From contig JADJQP010000002.1 of assembly GCA_016712665.1 (NCBI GenBank), positions 434,001 through 498,000 of the forward strand: a stretch of 64,000 nt of DNA, given 5' to 3'. The notes beneath the pieces were generated by a model. It ran no database searches. It saw nothing but the letters and a program-made list of their open reading frames with translations, and was not told the origin of the DNA. Position 1 is the first letter of the stretch, and the number at the start of each line of letters is the position of its first letter. Below are positions 51,341-60,917 of the stretch, one piece after another. Position numbers and translations under genes: made by a program. Source of the stretch: Bacteroidota bacterium. GTDB lineage: Bacteria; Bacteroidota; Bacteroidia; Chitinophagales; Chitinophagaceae.

Positions 51341-54117
51341 ATGAGAAAAATTTATTTACTGTTGTTTTTGTTGATTTCGGCTTTTAATTCCTTTAGTCAG
51401 AACATTTCGGGCATCATTAATGCATACGCCCAAGTTACTGCTATAAATATCAATGTAGTTTCGGTATCGAGCACTGCCGGTTTTGCTGTTGGCGACAAAG
51501 TGATGTTGATAAAAATGAAGGGTGCGTTAATTAATCACACCAATACAGCAGCTTATGGAGACACTACCACCTTGGGAGCAGCAGGTAAATACATTTTTTC
51601 AAATATCATTGCGATCGCACCTTTCCCTGCTAATACAATAACACTGAGTCCTTTTTGTGATGTTTTTATTGATCATAATTACATGCAAATAGTAACTGTA
51701 CCGATTTATCCAAATCCTACCATAACAGCGCCGCTCACCTGTCCGCAATGGGATGGAATGACGGGAGGTATTCTCATTTTTGAGACTCCCGGAACTTTAA
51801 CTTTCAATTCGAATATTATGACTGAAAAAAAGGGATACCGTGGTGGTGATGTTTGGGGTACTGTTTTTTCCTGTGGAAACACCAATTATTATTCCCCTCA
51901 GGGTTTTTTCGGTAATGAAGGCAAAAAAGGTGAAGGAGTTGCAGATTGGATAGTGGGCCAGGAATGTGGAAAAGGAAAATTGACTAATGGCGGTGGCGGT
52001 GCCTATGCAGGAAATACCGGTGCAGGTGGTGGAGGCAATGGAGGTAAGGGTGGCGATGGTGGATATGAATGGAGTGGATGTGGTGGCCCAAATCCTGTGG
52101 TTTATAGTATCGGTGGCATCCCTGTGGAGCATTTGAGTACCAAGCTGTTTATGGGTGCGGTGGCGGCGGCCCTCAAGCTGATAACGGATTTCAAGTATAC
52201 AACGGCGGTAATGGTGGCGCCATAGTTTTCATAAGTGCCAACGAAATAATTGGCAATGGTTTTGCCATAAAAAATGCTGGGGAATCAACGCCACAAATAA
52301 ATGATGAAGGTGGTCCGGCTGGCGGTGCTGGAGGTAGTGTGTATTTAAATGTTCCTACATTTACAACTGCATTGTCGATTGAAGTTAACGGAGGTAATGG
52401 ATCTTCAAATTTTAACGTATCCTTTCCAACATATTGCCACGGCCCGGGCGGTGGCGGAGGCGGTGGTCTAGTTTGGTTTTCCACTGCAAATACTCCTGCT
52501 GGCGTTACGCTTAATGCCTTAGGAGGAAATGCTGGGTTGGTGTTGAACCCAGCTAGTGCATGTTACAATACCAGCTGGAATGCACAAAATGGCAACATAG
52601 GTTTGGTGAAATATAATTTTGTACCTACACCGATGGTCGTACCTCCTACTATCAACATTGGCAACGATACCACGCTTTGTGCTACATCGTCTTTAACGCT
52701 GGATCCGGGACCCGGCTTCACAAGTTATTTGTGGGATGATGCCAGTACCAATCAAACGCGCTTTGTCAATACACCTGGAACCTATTTTGTAACGGTTACT
52801 ACACCTAATAATTGCACAGCCAGTGATACGATTGTGATTGGTGTAGACACTTCCCTAATCGCATCGTTTACTGTGGACCTGCATCTTGGTTGCGAAAATG
52901 ATACGATTTTTATTACGAATAATTCTCAAGGTGCTACGCAGTATAATTGGTTGTTTGGAGATGGCGGTTACTCGAGTTTCCAGAACCCGGTTCCGTACAT
53001 TTATTTCAATCAAGGAATATTTACCATACGTCTCATTGCCAGCAATCCTCCGTGCGCAGATACCACATATCTAACCATTGATTGTAACCATCCCCTATCT
53101 TCTGCCTTTGACATTACTAACAATACGCCACCACCTAATGTGGTCTTAGATTCCATTTGTTTGGGCTATGTGTTTAGTACTTCATTGATTACTCCACCAG
53201 TTATTCAGCCTACTTGGGTTCATGCATGGGATTGGGGCGATGGAAGCCCTATTACGGGAAATAATCCGAATCAGCATTTATACACCGTACCGGGTACCTA
53301 TACCTTGTGGCATTCCGTTACCGATACATTGGGTTGTATTGACAGCACTTCAAAACTATTATATGTAGATGCAGTACCGAATGTAAATTTCACCGTTACA
53401 GATTCCGTAATTTGTGTGGGAGAGAAAGTTACCTTCTTCGATTCCCTTTCTGCAAATATCATTAAATTCAGTTGGGATTTTAAAGATGGAAATATAGTGG
53501 TTGACCTACATAATCCAACACATACCTGGGATAATCCGGGTGGATATGATGTAACCTTGAATGCGATTTCAACCTTTTGCCCAGAAAAAACGCTTTCAAA
53601 ATTAATAACGGTCAATAGCTTTCCTCAACTGAGTTTGGGAAAAGACACTATGATGTGTCCTGGCGTAACCGGCTCCATCTTTTTGGCTGATATAAACAAT
53701 CCAACGGCAACGTATCAATGGAGTACCGGAGAAACCGGAAGTGGTATAACCGTAACGCAACCCGGTTATTATTGGGTAAAAGCAAGCAATGGAGAATGTA
53801 GCTCGGTTGACAGCATTTGGGTAAAAAGAGATTGCTATTTGAATGTACCCAATGCATTTACTCCGGATGGAGATGGGCTGAACGATTATTTCTTACCAAG
53901 GGAACTTCTTTCAAGTGGTGTAAAAACCTTCACGATGAATATTTACAATAGATGGGGTGAAAACATCTTCACTACAAGTAGTATCGAAGGTCGAGGTTGG
54001 GATGGAAAGTACAATGGAGTTCCGCAACCAATGGGCACCTATGTATATGTGATGGATGTGGAGTTTATCAATAGCATCAAAAAGAACTTCAAGGGCAATA
54101 TGATTTTAATCAGATAA
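51341..54117 (+). CDS. Secreted Gly-rich/PKD protein with T9SS type B domain (frameshift)
   Basis: About 925-residue surface protein when joined. Signal peptide MRKIYLLLFLLISAFNSFSQ. Residues ~25-230 form a beta domain, followed by a Gly-rich segment (GGGGAYAGNTGAGGGGNGGKGG region) that continues in the next frame from about 52155 (GGGPQADNGFQVYNGGNGGAIVF) after one indel. Then come PKD-like domains (YNWLFGDGGYSSFQNP, WDWGDGSPITG, FSWDFKDGN) and the type B sorting domain (LNVPNAFTPDGDGLNDYF, IYNRWGENIF, GWDGKYNG). Likely adhesin or matrix component exported by T9SS. Confidence 0.82.
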
Positions 54118-54177
54118 TAATATACCTGGTATTCATTTTGAAATCGTACTTTTAAAGCAAACAATTACTGTAGATTT

Positions 54178-55182
54178 ATGACAACGCTCAATAGTGTTTA
54201 CAAAATTGACTATGTCAATATTAGACTATTAATTTTATCATGTATCCTGGCATTTATCATGCCATTTGAATTATTTTTATTTGCGTATGGCGTATTGGGT
54301 CCATTGCATTATTTAACAGAAATTTCGTGGTTGCATGATAAGAATTATTACTCCACTGATAAGCGAGATGTTATTTTACTAGTGGTAATTTCATTTATTT
54401 TGACAATTGTCACCATGAAAAATTATCTGGGATTGGCAGATTTGGATGTTGAATATAAATACATCAATCGAATTATTTTTATTGCCTTCGCAAGTTCCTT
54501 ATTTTTTGCCTTTATCAAAAATAATCTTTACAAAATAATTGGAGTTTGCATTGTGATTTTGCTATCAGCCGTATCCGATCGATTAATACTAGTGTTTTCT
54601 GTTTTTCTACCCACATTAATTCATGTATTTTTATTCACTTGGTTGTTTATGTTTTATGGTGCATTAAAAAATAGATCCACACCCGGTTACCTGTCTGTTG
54701 CATTGCATATGATTATCCCCTTTATCTTATTTTACGCATTTCCTAATAAACAATTTGTGGCAATTACCGAATACGGCAAAACGGCCTATACCGAATTCCA
54801 GATGCTCAACGCAACCATTATCTCCTTGCTAAACAATAGCAAACCGGGTGATGGCGATATGGTGCAACAAATTTTCCATTCTTCTACCGGCATTGCGGTG
54901 ATGCGTTTTATTGCTTTTGCATACACCTATCACTACTTAAATTGGTTTTCAAAAACCAAAGTGATTCGTTGGCATGATATCCCAAAGTCACGTTCCATTT
55001 TTATTGTCATTCTATGGGTAATTTCTATCATTCTTTATGGCATTGATTATTCTCTAGGATTTAAATGGTTGTTTCTACTTAGTTTTATGCATGTAATGGT
55101 TGAATTCCCATTAAATTATATTTCTTTTGTAGGTATCTTTAGAGAACTTACCGGAAAGGGTATGAAGCATAGCGTCAATTAG
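54178..55182 (+). CDS. Polytopic membrane protein with conserved-looking His/Glu clusters, unknown
   Basis: 334 residues with about eight hydrophobic helices and no signal peptide. Charged and aromatic residues cluster at helix ends: GPLHYLTEISWLHD (about residues 40-53), FAYTYHYLNWFSK (about 245-257) and MHVMVEFPLNYISF (about 305-318). His and Glu within membrane segments are reminiscent of membrane di-metal enzymes such as Brp/Blh carotenoid cleavage or desaturase-like proteins, but I see no complete signature of a named family. It lies 60 bases after the PKD protein and 12 before endonuclease I. Function unknown. Confidence 0.7.
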   Translation: MTTLNSVYKIDYVNIRLLILSCILAFIMPFELFLFAYGVLGPLHYLTEISWLHDKNYYSTDKRDVILLVVISFILTIVTMKNYLGLADLDVEYKYINRIIFIAFASSLFFAFIKNNLYKIIGVCIVILLSAVSDRLILVFSVFLPTLIHVFLFTWLFMFYGALKNRSTPGYLSVALHMIIPFILFYAFPNKQFVAITEYGKTAYTEFQMLNATIISLLNNSKPGDGDMVQQIFHSSTGIAVMRFIAFAYTYHYLNWFSKTKVIRWHDIPKSRSIFIVILWVISIILYGIDYSLGFKWLFLLSFMHVMVEFPLNYISFVGIFRELTGKGMKHSVN

Positions 55183-55194
55183 AATCCCATTTTT

Positions 55195-56259
55195 ATGAAA
55201 AAAGAAAACCTACTCATTTTTCTTCTTGTTTTTTGTTATGGAAAACTTGAAGCTCAATATTATAATAGTGCCTTTGGATTAAATGGGACAGCTCTTAAAA
55301 CAGCGTTGCATAATATCACCAAAAACCACAATACCCAATCGTGGCCCCTATGGAATTATTTCTATACCACCGACGTGAAGAATGTGAATGAGGTATGGGA
55401 CATTTATAGTGATATACCCGGAGGTGCAGCTCCGTATACATTTACTTTGGGTGCCAATCAGTGTGGGACCTATAACCAAGAAAGTGACTGCTATAATCAT
55501 GAACATACCTGGCCAAGTACTTTCTTTAATGATGCCACCCCTATGCGCACCGATTTGCATCATGTTTTTGCTACAGATGGATATGTGAACAATAAACGCA
55601 GCAACTACCCATTTGGTGTGGTTAGCAATGCCACATGGACTTCTCAAAATGGATCAAAACTAGGTAATGGAAATACCTATAGTGGCTATACGGATAAACT
55701 ATTTGAACCAATAGATTCTTTCAAAGGCGATTTGGCCAGAACCTACTTTTATATGTGCACCCGGTATTTTGGGGAAGATGCAAGTTGGACGAACTGGACC
55801 ATGGCCAATGGAGCAGAATTAACTCCTGAAGCGATTACCCTATTGCTTACTTGGCATCACAACGATCCTGTTAGTCAAAAGGAAATCAACCGGAATCAAG
55901 CCATTTATCAAATACAAAATAACAGAAATCCATTTATTGACTATCCGTTTTTTGCTGATTGTATATGGGGCACCGGCGATTGCACCAGTATAGGTATTAC
56001 GGATAGAAATAAATTAAGTACGGTGAAATTATACCCGATTCCTACTACGAATGAGTTGAATATAGATCTTGGAAGCAACACTACCCTATTCAGCTGGGTA
56101 ATCTATGATATGACGGGAATAGAATTAATGCGCAAAAACGTATCTCGCCCATCCGCAAATGTGGAGAGCATCTCGATATCGGAATTAAAAAATGGACATT
56201 ATTTGCTATTGACAAACACCTCAACAGGAATCTCCAGAAATATTTTTGAAAAACAATAA
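55195..56259 (+). CDS. Secreted endonuclease I with T9SS type A domain
   Basis: His-Me finger nuclease of the EndA/endonuclease I family, which cuts extracellular DNA; usually releases nucleotides and phosphate for growth. Signal peptide MKKENLLIFLLVFCYGKLEAQ. Active-site block CYNHEHTWPSTFF, MRTDLHHVFATDGYVNNKRSNYPFGVV in outline, and the later EITPEAITLLLTWHHNDPVS-like region for metal and DNA binding. The last ~75 residues (VKLYPIPTTNELNID ... GHYLLLTNTS) are a T9SS type A domain. Start 12 bases after the membrane protein; the YggS gene follows in eight bases, so transcription is probably shared. Confidence 0.9.
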   Translation: MKKENLLIFLLVFCYGKLEAQYYNSAFGLNGTALKTALHNITKNHNTQSWPLWNYFYTTDVKNVNEVWDIYSDIPGGAAPYTFTLGANQCGTYNQESDCYNHEHTWPSTFFNDATPMRTDLHHVFATDGYVNNKRSNYPFGVVSNATWTSQNGSKLGNGNTYSGYTDKLFEPIDSFKGDLARTYFYMCTRYFGEDASWTNWTMANGAELTPEAITLLLTWHHNDPVSQKEINRNQAIYQIQNNRNPFIDYPFFADCIWGTGDCTSIGITDRNKLSTVKLYPIPTTNELNIDLGSNTTLFSWVIYDMTGIELMRKNVSRPSANVESISISELKNGHYLLLTNTSTGISRNIFEKQ

Positions 56260-56267
56260 TTTTTTCA

Positions 56268-56933
56268 ATGGGTAATTACGAAATCATCCTCTCTGAATTA
56301 GAACAGACCCATACGCGACTGATTGCGGTTTCAAAAACAAAATCCGTGGCTCAGATTCTGGAACTCTATCAAAAAGGGCAACGTGCTTTTGGAGAAAATA
56401 AAGTGCAAGAATTGCTTGAAAAATATGAGCAGTTGCCCAAGGACATCGAATGGCATCTAATTGGTCATTTGCAAAGCAATAAGGTTAAATACATCATTCC
56501 ATTTGTGCACTTGATTCATTCCGTAGACTCGCTCAAATTGCTATTTGAAATCAACAAAGAAGCTCTAAAGAACCAAAAGGTTCAACAAGTTCTAATTCAA
56601 ATTCATTTGGGTAACGAAGAAACCAAATTTGGGGTTGATGAAAAAGAGTTAATTGAAATATTAGAATACTACTGTGCAGAAAACGGGAGTTTACAAAATG
56701 TAGCCATTGTAGGTCTCATGGGCATGGCCACCAATACCGATGATGAAGAAATCATCCGAACCGAATTCTTGTACCTTAGAAATTTGTTTCGATCTACAAA
56801 AAATACCTACCTTTTACACAAAACAAATTTCGTGGAAATATCGATGGGTATGAGTAGTGACTACAAAATTGCACTAGAAGCCGGCAGCACTTTAATCAGA
56901 GTCGGAAGTTTGTTGTTTGGAAGTAGAACTTAG
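56268..56933 (+). CDS. YggS/PROSC-type pyridoxal phosphate homeostasis protein
   Basis: 221-residue cytosolic PLP carrier/regulator of the alanine-racemase fold type III family. PLP-lysine motif LIAVSKTKSVAQI; family blocks FGENKVQELLEKYEQLP, WHLIGHLQSNKVKYI, VDSLKLLFEIN, LIQIHLGNEETKFGVDE, and EISMGMSSDYKIALEAGSTLIRVGS near the end. All features of a whole protein. Eight bases after endonuclease I. E. coli yggS is the ortholog; no Bacteroidota symbol is established. Confidence 0.93.
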   Translation: MGNYEIILSELEQTHTRLIAVSKTKSVAQILELYQKGQRAFGENKVQELLEKYEQLPKDIEWHLIGHLQSNKVKYIIPFVHLIHSVDSLKLLFEINKEALKNQKVQQVLIQIHLGNEETKFGVDEKELIEILEYYCAENGSLQNVAIVGLMGMATNTDDEEIIRTEFLYLRNLFRSTKNTYLLHKTNFVEISMGMSSDYKIALEAGSTLIRVGSLLFGSRT

Positions 56934-56956
56934 TGTAGATTCGTACTTTACTATTT

Positions 56957-57625
56957 ATGCAAGTTCAGAACCAGGTAGTATCCTTGAAAAAGAAGGTACT
57001 AAGTTATTTCTATCCAATAACCATCAGCGAGTTTTCAAACGAAAAGCATCGTAAACTGGTGCTTCAATTATTCTGCAATCAATTTATGTTGTCAACAGAA
57101 GATGCAGTATACTCATTTGGTACCTTTTACACTCCATTTCGAAAATCATTTGCACTCATTAAAGACGATCTTCAACAATGTGAACGATTTCTGCTTTTAG
57201 GAACCGGTTTAGGAAGTGCTTTGAAAATTTTACAAAAAAAATATCAGGTATACCCTGATGCCGTTTTGGTTGATAACGACAAAGATATTTTGGAATTGAG
57301 TATGAAGTTTATGAATCTGAACGAGAAAAAAAATGTATCGTGGATCTATAACGATGCGATTACGTATTTAAAATCAGAGACTCCCCATTTTAATCTTATT
57401 GGAATTGATTTATTTCGGGGAACCCTTTTAAGCAATGATTTTAAGCAAGCATCCTTTTTTGAACTATGCAAGAGCAAATTAGAACCGAACGGTATTTGCA
57501 TTTTTAATATGATACTGAATAGCCGAAATGAGTCCATCATTATCAATGATCGGCTGGCTCAACATTTTTCAAATATTCGCAAAATAACATTCAAATTGAA
57601 TACGTTTTTTATTTGCAGATACTAA
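56957..57625 (+). CDS. Spermidine synthase-like methyltransferase-fold protein
   Basis: 222 residues with the SAM-type Rossmann core: FLLLGTGLGSALKIL (glycine loop), DAVLVDNDKDILELSMKF, VSWIYNDAITYL, and FNLIGIDLFRG. This resembles the catalytic half of spermidine synthases, but the short length and missing N-terminal beta domain make amine specificity uncertain; a methyltransferase or aminopropyltransferase-like role are both possible. Its stop overlaps the oxyR stop on the opposite strand by four bases (57622-57625). Confidence 0.65.
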   Translation: MQVQNQVVSLKKKVLSYFYPITISEFSNEKHRKLVLQLFCNQFMLSTEDAVYSFGTFYTPFRKSFALIKDDLQQCERFLLLGTGLGSALKILQKKYQVYPDAVLVDNDKDILELSMKFMNLNEKKNVSWIYNDAITYLKSETPHFNLIGIDLFRGTLLSNDFKQASFFELCKSKLEPNGICIFNMILNSRNESIIINDRLAQHFSNIRKITFKLNTFFICRY

Positions 57626-58563
57626 CTCGTACTCAACACTCTACGTTTCTTGTTTTTAGCCTTCATCGATTCAGGAATATTCGCTAACAGGCTATCCATA
57701 AACGCAATAGATAATTTATTCTTTGTAAAGTACTTATTGGTAACTAAACTAATTTCCCGAACCGGACTCGGATCTGAAAAATAGCGAACCTGCTCCAGCA
57801 TATTTTCAGGCAAAATGCTTAGGGCCAATTCAGGTAAAATGGTACATCCGCCATTGACATCCACCATATTAATAAGGGAAAGAATAGACCCGGAATTGTA
57901 AATAAATGGATTTTGAGCACCCACAAATTTCTGCTTACCACATAGATTAATTACTTGAAACCGCATACAATGTTCGTCACCCAAAGACCATATTTCGTTC
58001 ACATCCAGATCTTCGGGGTGGATGATTTTTTTGTTAAGTAATGTATGTTTAGCTGATGCATACATCACATAAGGTTCGTAATAAAGCACCGTTTCCTTTA
58101 AGGTTTTTTCAAATAAGGGCGTACTTAAAATACCAAAATCAATTTCTCCTTCTTTCAGATTTTTGATGATTGTAGCTGTCGTCATTTCTGAAACCGTAAT
58201 ATCCAATTTTGGATATTTCTTCACCAATGATTGAAGCGTTTTAGGTAGTATACTGGGTGCCACGGTAGGAATTACCCCTACATTTAGGTTGCCATACAAT
58301 TCATCCTTCTGTGAAAAAATAATTTCATCAATTACGTTACGTTCGTAGTGTACTTTTTTCGCCTGATCCAAAATTTTCTTTCCCATTTCCGTTGCAATAA
58401 TGGGATGATGACTTCGGTCAAAAATTTTGACGCCTAGTTCTTCTTCCAACTTCTGAATCTGCATACTCAACGTGGGTTGTGTTACAAAACATTTTTCAGC
58501 GGCAGATACAAAACTCCCACTTCCTTCTACAGCGAGTATATATTCTATTTGTGTTAAAGTCAT
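57622..58563 (-). CDS. oxyR: OxyR-type LysR regulator of peroxide response
   Basis: 313-residue LysR regulator. N-terminal HTH: TLTQIEYILAVEGSGSFVSAAEKCFVTQPT region, with VKIFDRSHHPI ending it. In the sensing domain the peroxide cysteines C199 and C208 stand in DEHCMRFQVINLC, nine residues apart, the same numbers and spacing as in E. coli OxyR. It is expected to activate antioxidant genes on peroxide. It diverges from a thioesterase gene through an 83-base shared promoter region. A LysR match without the Cys pair would argue for CbbR-like roles instead, but both are present here. Confidence 0.92.
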   Translation of the reverse strand: MTLTQIEYILAVEGSGSFVSAAEKCFVTQPTLSMQIQKLEEELGVKIFDRSHHPIIATEMGKKILDQAKKVHYERNVIDEIIFSQKDELYGNLNVGVIPTVAPSILPKTLQSLVKKYPKLDITVSEMTTATIIKNLKEGEIDFGILSTPLFEKTLKETVLYYEPYVMYASAKHTLLNKKIIHPEDLDVNEIWSLGDEHCMRFQVINLCGKQKFVGAQNPFIYNSGSILSLINMVDVNGGCTILPELALSILPENMLEQVRYFSDPSPVREISLVTNKYFTKNKLSIAFMDSLLANIPESMKAKNKKRRVLSTS

Positions 58564-58594
58564 AGTAGAAATTGATATAGTTTTAATTAAAAGA

Positions 58595-58625
58595 TAAAGG
58601 TAATCTATATTTAAAGTATCGCAAA
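58595..58625 (-). promoter_or_regulatory. Promoter of oxyR
   Basis: TTTG (58622-58625), 19 bases, TACCTTTA (58595-58602) on the minus strand, overlapping the opposite promoter. ATATAG (58575-58580) and CTATAT (58605-58610) form an inverted repeat here that may be a LysR-type site. Confidence 0.5.
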
Positions 58626-58638
58626 GTATTTACCTTTG
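58610..58638 (+). promoter_or_regulatory. Promoter of the PaaI-type thioesterase
   Basis: TTTA (58610-58613), 17 bases, TACCTTTG (58631-58638). The -7 box is exact and the ATG at 58647 follows after eight bases, so the leader would be almost absent. Confidence 0.48.
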
Positions 58639-58646
58639 AATGCTAT

Positions 58647-59105
58647 ATGAAAAATCAAATACTCTATCAATTAAAGCAATATGAGGGGCATTACTTCACC
58701 CATACGAAATCGAATGCCGGCAAATGGCTTCAGTACAAATTACTCAAAGTGGAAGAAGGTTGCATAGAAGCTGCTATTTTGGTAAGGGAAGACATGACCA
58801 ACCCAAACCAAATGTTGCATGGGGGTATGATTGCCATGATAATGGATGAACTGTGCGGATTAGCCTTCTACAGTACCGGCAATCCTTCCTACTTCACAAC
58901 GGTAAACCTTAGCATCGACTATTTGTATAGCGCGCCGGTGGGCAGCACGGTAATTGCCAAAAGCAATGTGATGCGTAGCGGAAAAAAAATTGCGAACGTA
59001 GAATGCTATATCTATGATGAAGAAAAGCGTGTTATCGCACATGCCAAATCAAATCTGGTAAACACCGAAAAAAAAGTATTTGAACTAAGCGTGCATCCTT
59101 CTTAA
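58647..59105 (+). CDS. PaaI-type hotdog-fold thioesterase
   Basis: 152-residue hotdog thioesterase; family members hydrolyse acyl- or phenylacetyl-CoA. NQMLHGGMIAMIMDELCGLAF has the catalytic HGG and the Asp/Glu helix, and FTTVNLSIDYLYSAP and VIAKSNVMRSGKKIANVECYIYD-like strands complete the fold. Substrate not defined. It is divergent from oxyR across a joint promoter, so it may be peroxide-responsive. A glycosyltransferase gene follows after 25 bases. Confidence 0.85.
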   Translation: MKNQILYQLKQYEGHYFTHTKSNAGKWLQYKLLKVEEGCIEAAILVREDMTNPNQMLHGGMIAMIMDELCGLAFYSTGNPSYFTTVNLSIDYLYSAPVGSTVIAKSNVMRSGKKIANVECYIYDEEKRVIAHAKSNLVNTEKKVFELSVHPS

Positions 59106-59130
59106 AGATTTTTTATCTTGCAGCCATCTT

Positions 59131-59868
59131 ATGCTCAATAACAAAAAAATAGTGGTGGTTTTGCCAGCATACAACGCAGCCAAAACATTAGAAATGACCT
59201 ATGCCGAAATCCCTTTTGATATAGTGGATGAGGTAGTGCTGGTAGATGACGTCAGTAAAGATAATACCATTGAGGTAGCGGAGCGATTGGGCATCCAGCA
59301 CATTATTAAGCACGACCAAAACAAAGGGTATGGAGGCAATCAAAAGAGTTGTTACAATAAGGCCTTGGAACTAAACGCAGATATTGTGGTTATGCTCCAT
59401 CCCGATTACCAATACACCCCAAAATTAATCCCAGCGATGTGCTCGATTATTGCTTCAGATTTATATCCCGTGGTGCTCGGCTCACGTATTTTGGGTAAAG
59501 GAGCCCTTAGAGGTGGTATGCCCTACTACAAATACGTATTCAACCGCTTTTTAACCCTGACCGAAAATATATTGATCGGACAAAAATTGAGTGAATACCA
59601 TACCGGCTATAGAGCTTTCTCAAAGGAGGTTCTGCAAAGCATTCATTACAATAACAACAACGACGATTTTGTGTTTGATAATGAAATGCTGTCGCAAATA
59701 TTTATGAAAAATTTTGAAATTGCAGAAATAACCTGCCCTACCAAATATTTCGAAGATGCATCCAGTATAAATTTTACCAGAAGTATGAAATACGGACTAG
59801 GTGTGTTGCGGGTATCCCTAAGACATCGTTTACACAAATGGAATCTGGTAAAAAGCAGATTATACTAA
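59131..59868 (+). CDS. Family 2 glycosyltransferase (dolichyl-phosphate mannosyltransferase-like)
   Basis: 245-residue GT2 enzyme with a GT-A fold, inverting and metal dependent. VVVLPAYNAAKTLEMTYAEI starts it; VLVDDVSKDNT, GYGGNQKSCYNKALE, and VVMLHPDYQY (the metal DxD-like region is HPD-Y) follow; and HTGYRAFSKEVL with VFDNEMLSQIF near the acceptor site. No membrane helices, unlike DPM synthases with tails. Probably transfers a sugar from a nucleotide donor to a lipid carrier. It ends in a bidirectional terminator shared with gldN. Confidence 0.87.
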   Translation: MLNNKKIVVVLPAYNAAKTLEMTYAEIPFDIVDEVVLVDDVSKDNTIEVAERLGIQHIIKHDQNKGYGGNQKSCYNKALELNADIVVMLHPDYQYTPKLIPAMCSIIASDLYPVVLGSRILGKGALRGGMPYYKYVFNRFLTLTENILIGQKLSEYHTGYRAFSKEVLQSIHYNNNNDDFVFDNEMLSQIFMKNFEIAEITCPTKYFEDASSINFTRSMKYGLGVLRVSLRHRLHKWNLVKSRLY

Positions 59869-59922
59869 GACGAAAGGTAAGTTCTCCCGAACATCAAACG
59901 AAATTCAAAGCTACTGCTTATC

Positions 59923-59957
59923 AAAAAAAAACATCCATAAAAATGGATGTTTTCTTA
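59923..59957. terminator. Bidirectional terminator between the glycosyltransferase and gldN
   Basis: An 11-pair stem (59928-59938 with 59943-59953, loop AAAA). The minus-strand reader (gldN) meets an eight-U tract from the A run at 59923-59930; the plus-strand reader has a short T run. Convergent genes. Confidence 0.75.
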
Positions 59958-59975
59958 TAAGTAATACATTTAAAA

Positions 59976-60898
59976 CTAGTAAACCCACATATCATGTTCT
60001 CTATTAAAGATTTTCTCTTTAATTTCCTCTCCTTCATTTAGGATATCAATATTGCGTTTAACATTTCTAATATCTTCTTGCAATGGATTATTAATGGTAG
60101 ATTTCAGTAAGAAACTACTAAACAATCTCTTTTCAAAAAAATCATCCCAGGTAATTCTGTACACATCATTCTCCGGATTATACACTTCATATTTTGCATT
60201 ACTAGCTCTTATATCTGGGTAGTATAACCAAAACAAAGGAACGGCAGGACGAGGACTTCCATCCGCATTTTCTTCTCCATATAAGGAGCCATACCAATAA
60301 TACGCACCACCATTCTACCTAAATTCTTATCAAAAATCCAATCTTCTTTTAATCTGAATTTTGTAATTTGATCTGGGTCAAACGATTTGTTGATAATTTT
60401 AATAGAAAAGGTTCCATCTTCATTCTCGATTTCAATAGTATCGGGAGGAGGAATTAATTTCGACATTACATCATCTAAGGTCAATGGTGTTGAAAAACGC
60501 TCATCAGTAAATGCTGTTACTTGTCCCTGCTTTATGGCGTGCAACAAAATCTCAATATACATACCACCACCGCTTTCTTCATCACCCGGATATCTAAATG
60601 GATAGTTTTGTTTTTGGCGAGTGTCTATTTCACGCCACACTCTTTTCTTCCATAGAACATCTGCTTCACGAATAGGTTGCCAAGGGGTAACATAATTATT
60701 ATGTTCTACTTTATCGATGGCTCCATCTCTTCTTAGTGAAGGTTTCCATCCATTGCCTACAATTTCAGCGGTACCACCAGCAACGTTAGGATCAACATTA
60801 ACACCGGCAGGGGGTGGAACACCCGGTTGCGCAAAAACGTTTGCACTGAATAAAACTGCTATTGCAAATGCCGACTTAAGTTTATTTATATTTTTCAT
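59976..60898 (-). CDS. gldN: Gliding motility protein GldN (one frameshift)
   Basis: Periplasmic T9SS core protein that with GldK forms the ring around the outer-membrane translocon. Signal peptide MKNINKLKSAFAIAVLFSANVFAQ. Conserved blocks DVLWKKRVWREIDTRQKQNYPF and EDWIFDKNLGRMVVRIIGMAP, then after one shift near 60280 the second frame reads GEENADGSPRPAVPLFWLYYPDIR and ENDVYRITWDDFFEKRLFSSF, typical GldN. Reconstructed ~307 residues. Last gene of gldKLMN; bidirectional terminator follows. Confidence 0.93.
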
Positions 60899-60917
60899 AT
60901 CTTGAATAATAATTGTA

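Noticed and set aside
58575..58610. Canonical OxyR tetranucleotide array (ATAG-N7-CTAT repeated)
   Set aside because: Only one ATAG and one CTAT are found, 24 bases apart, so the exact array is absent; only a loose inverted repeat remains.
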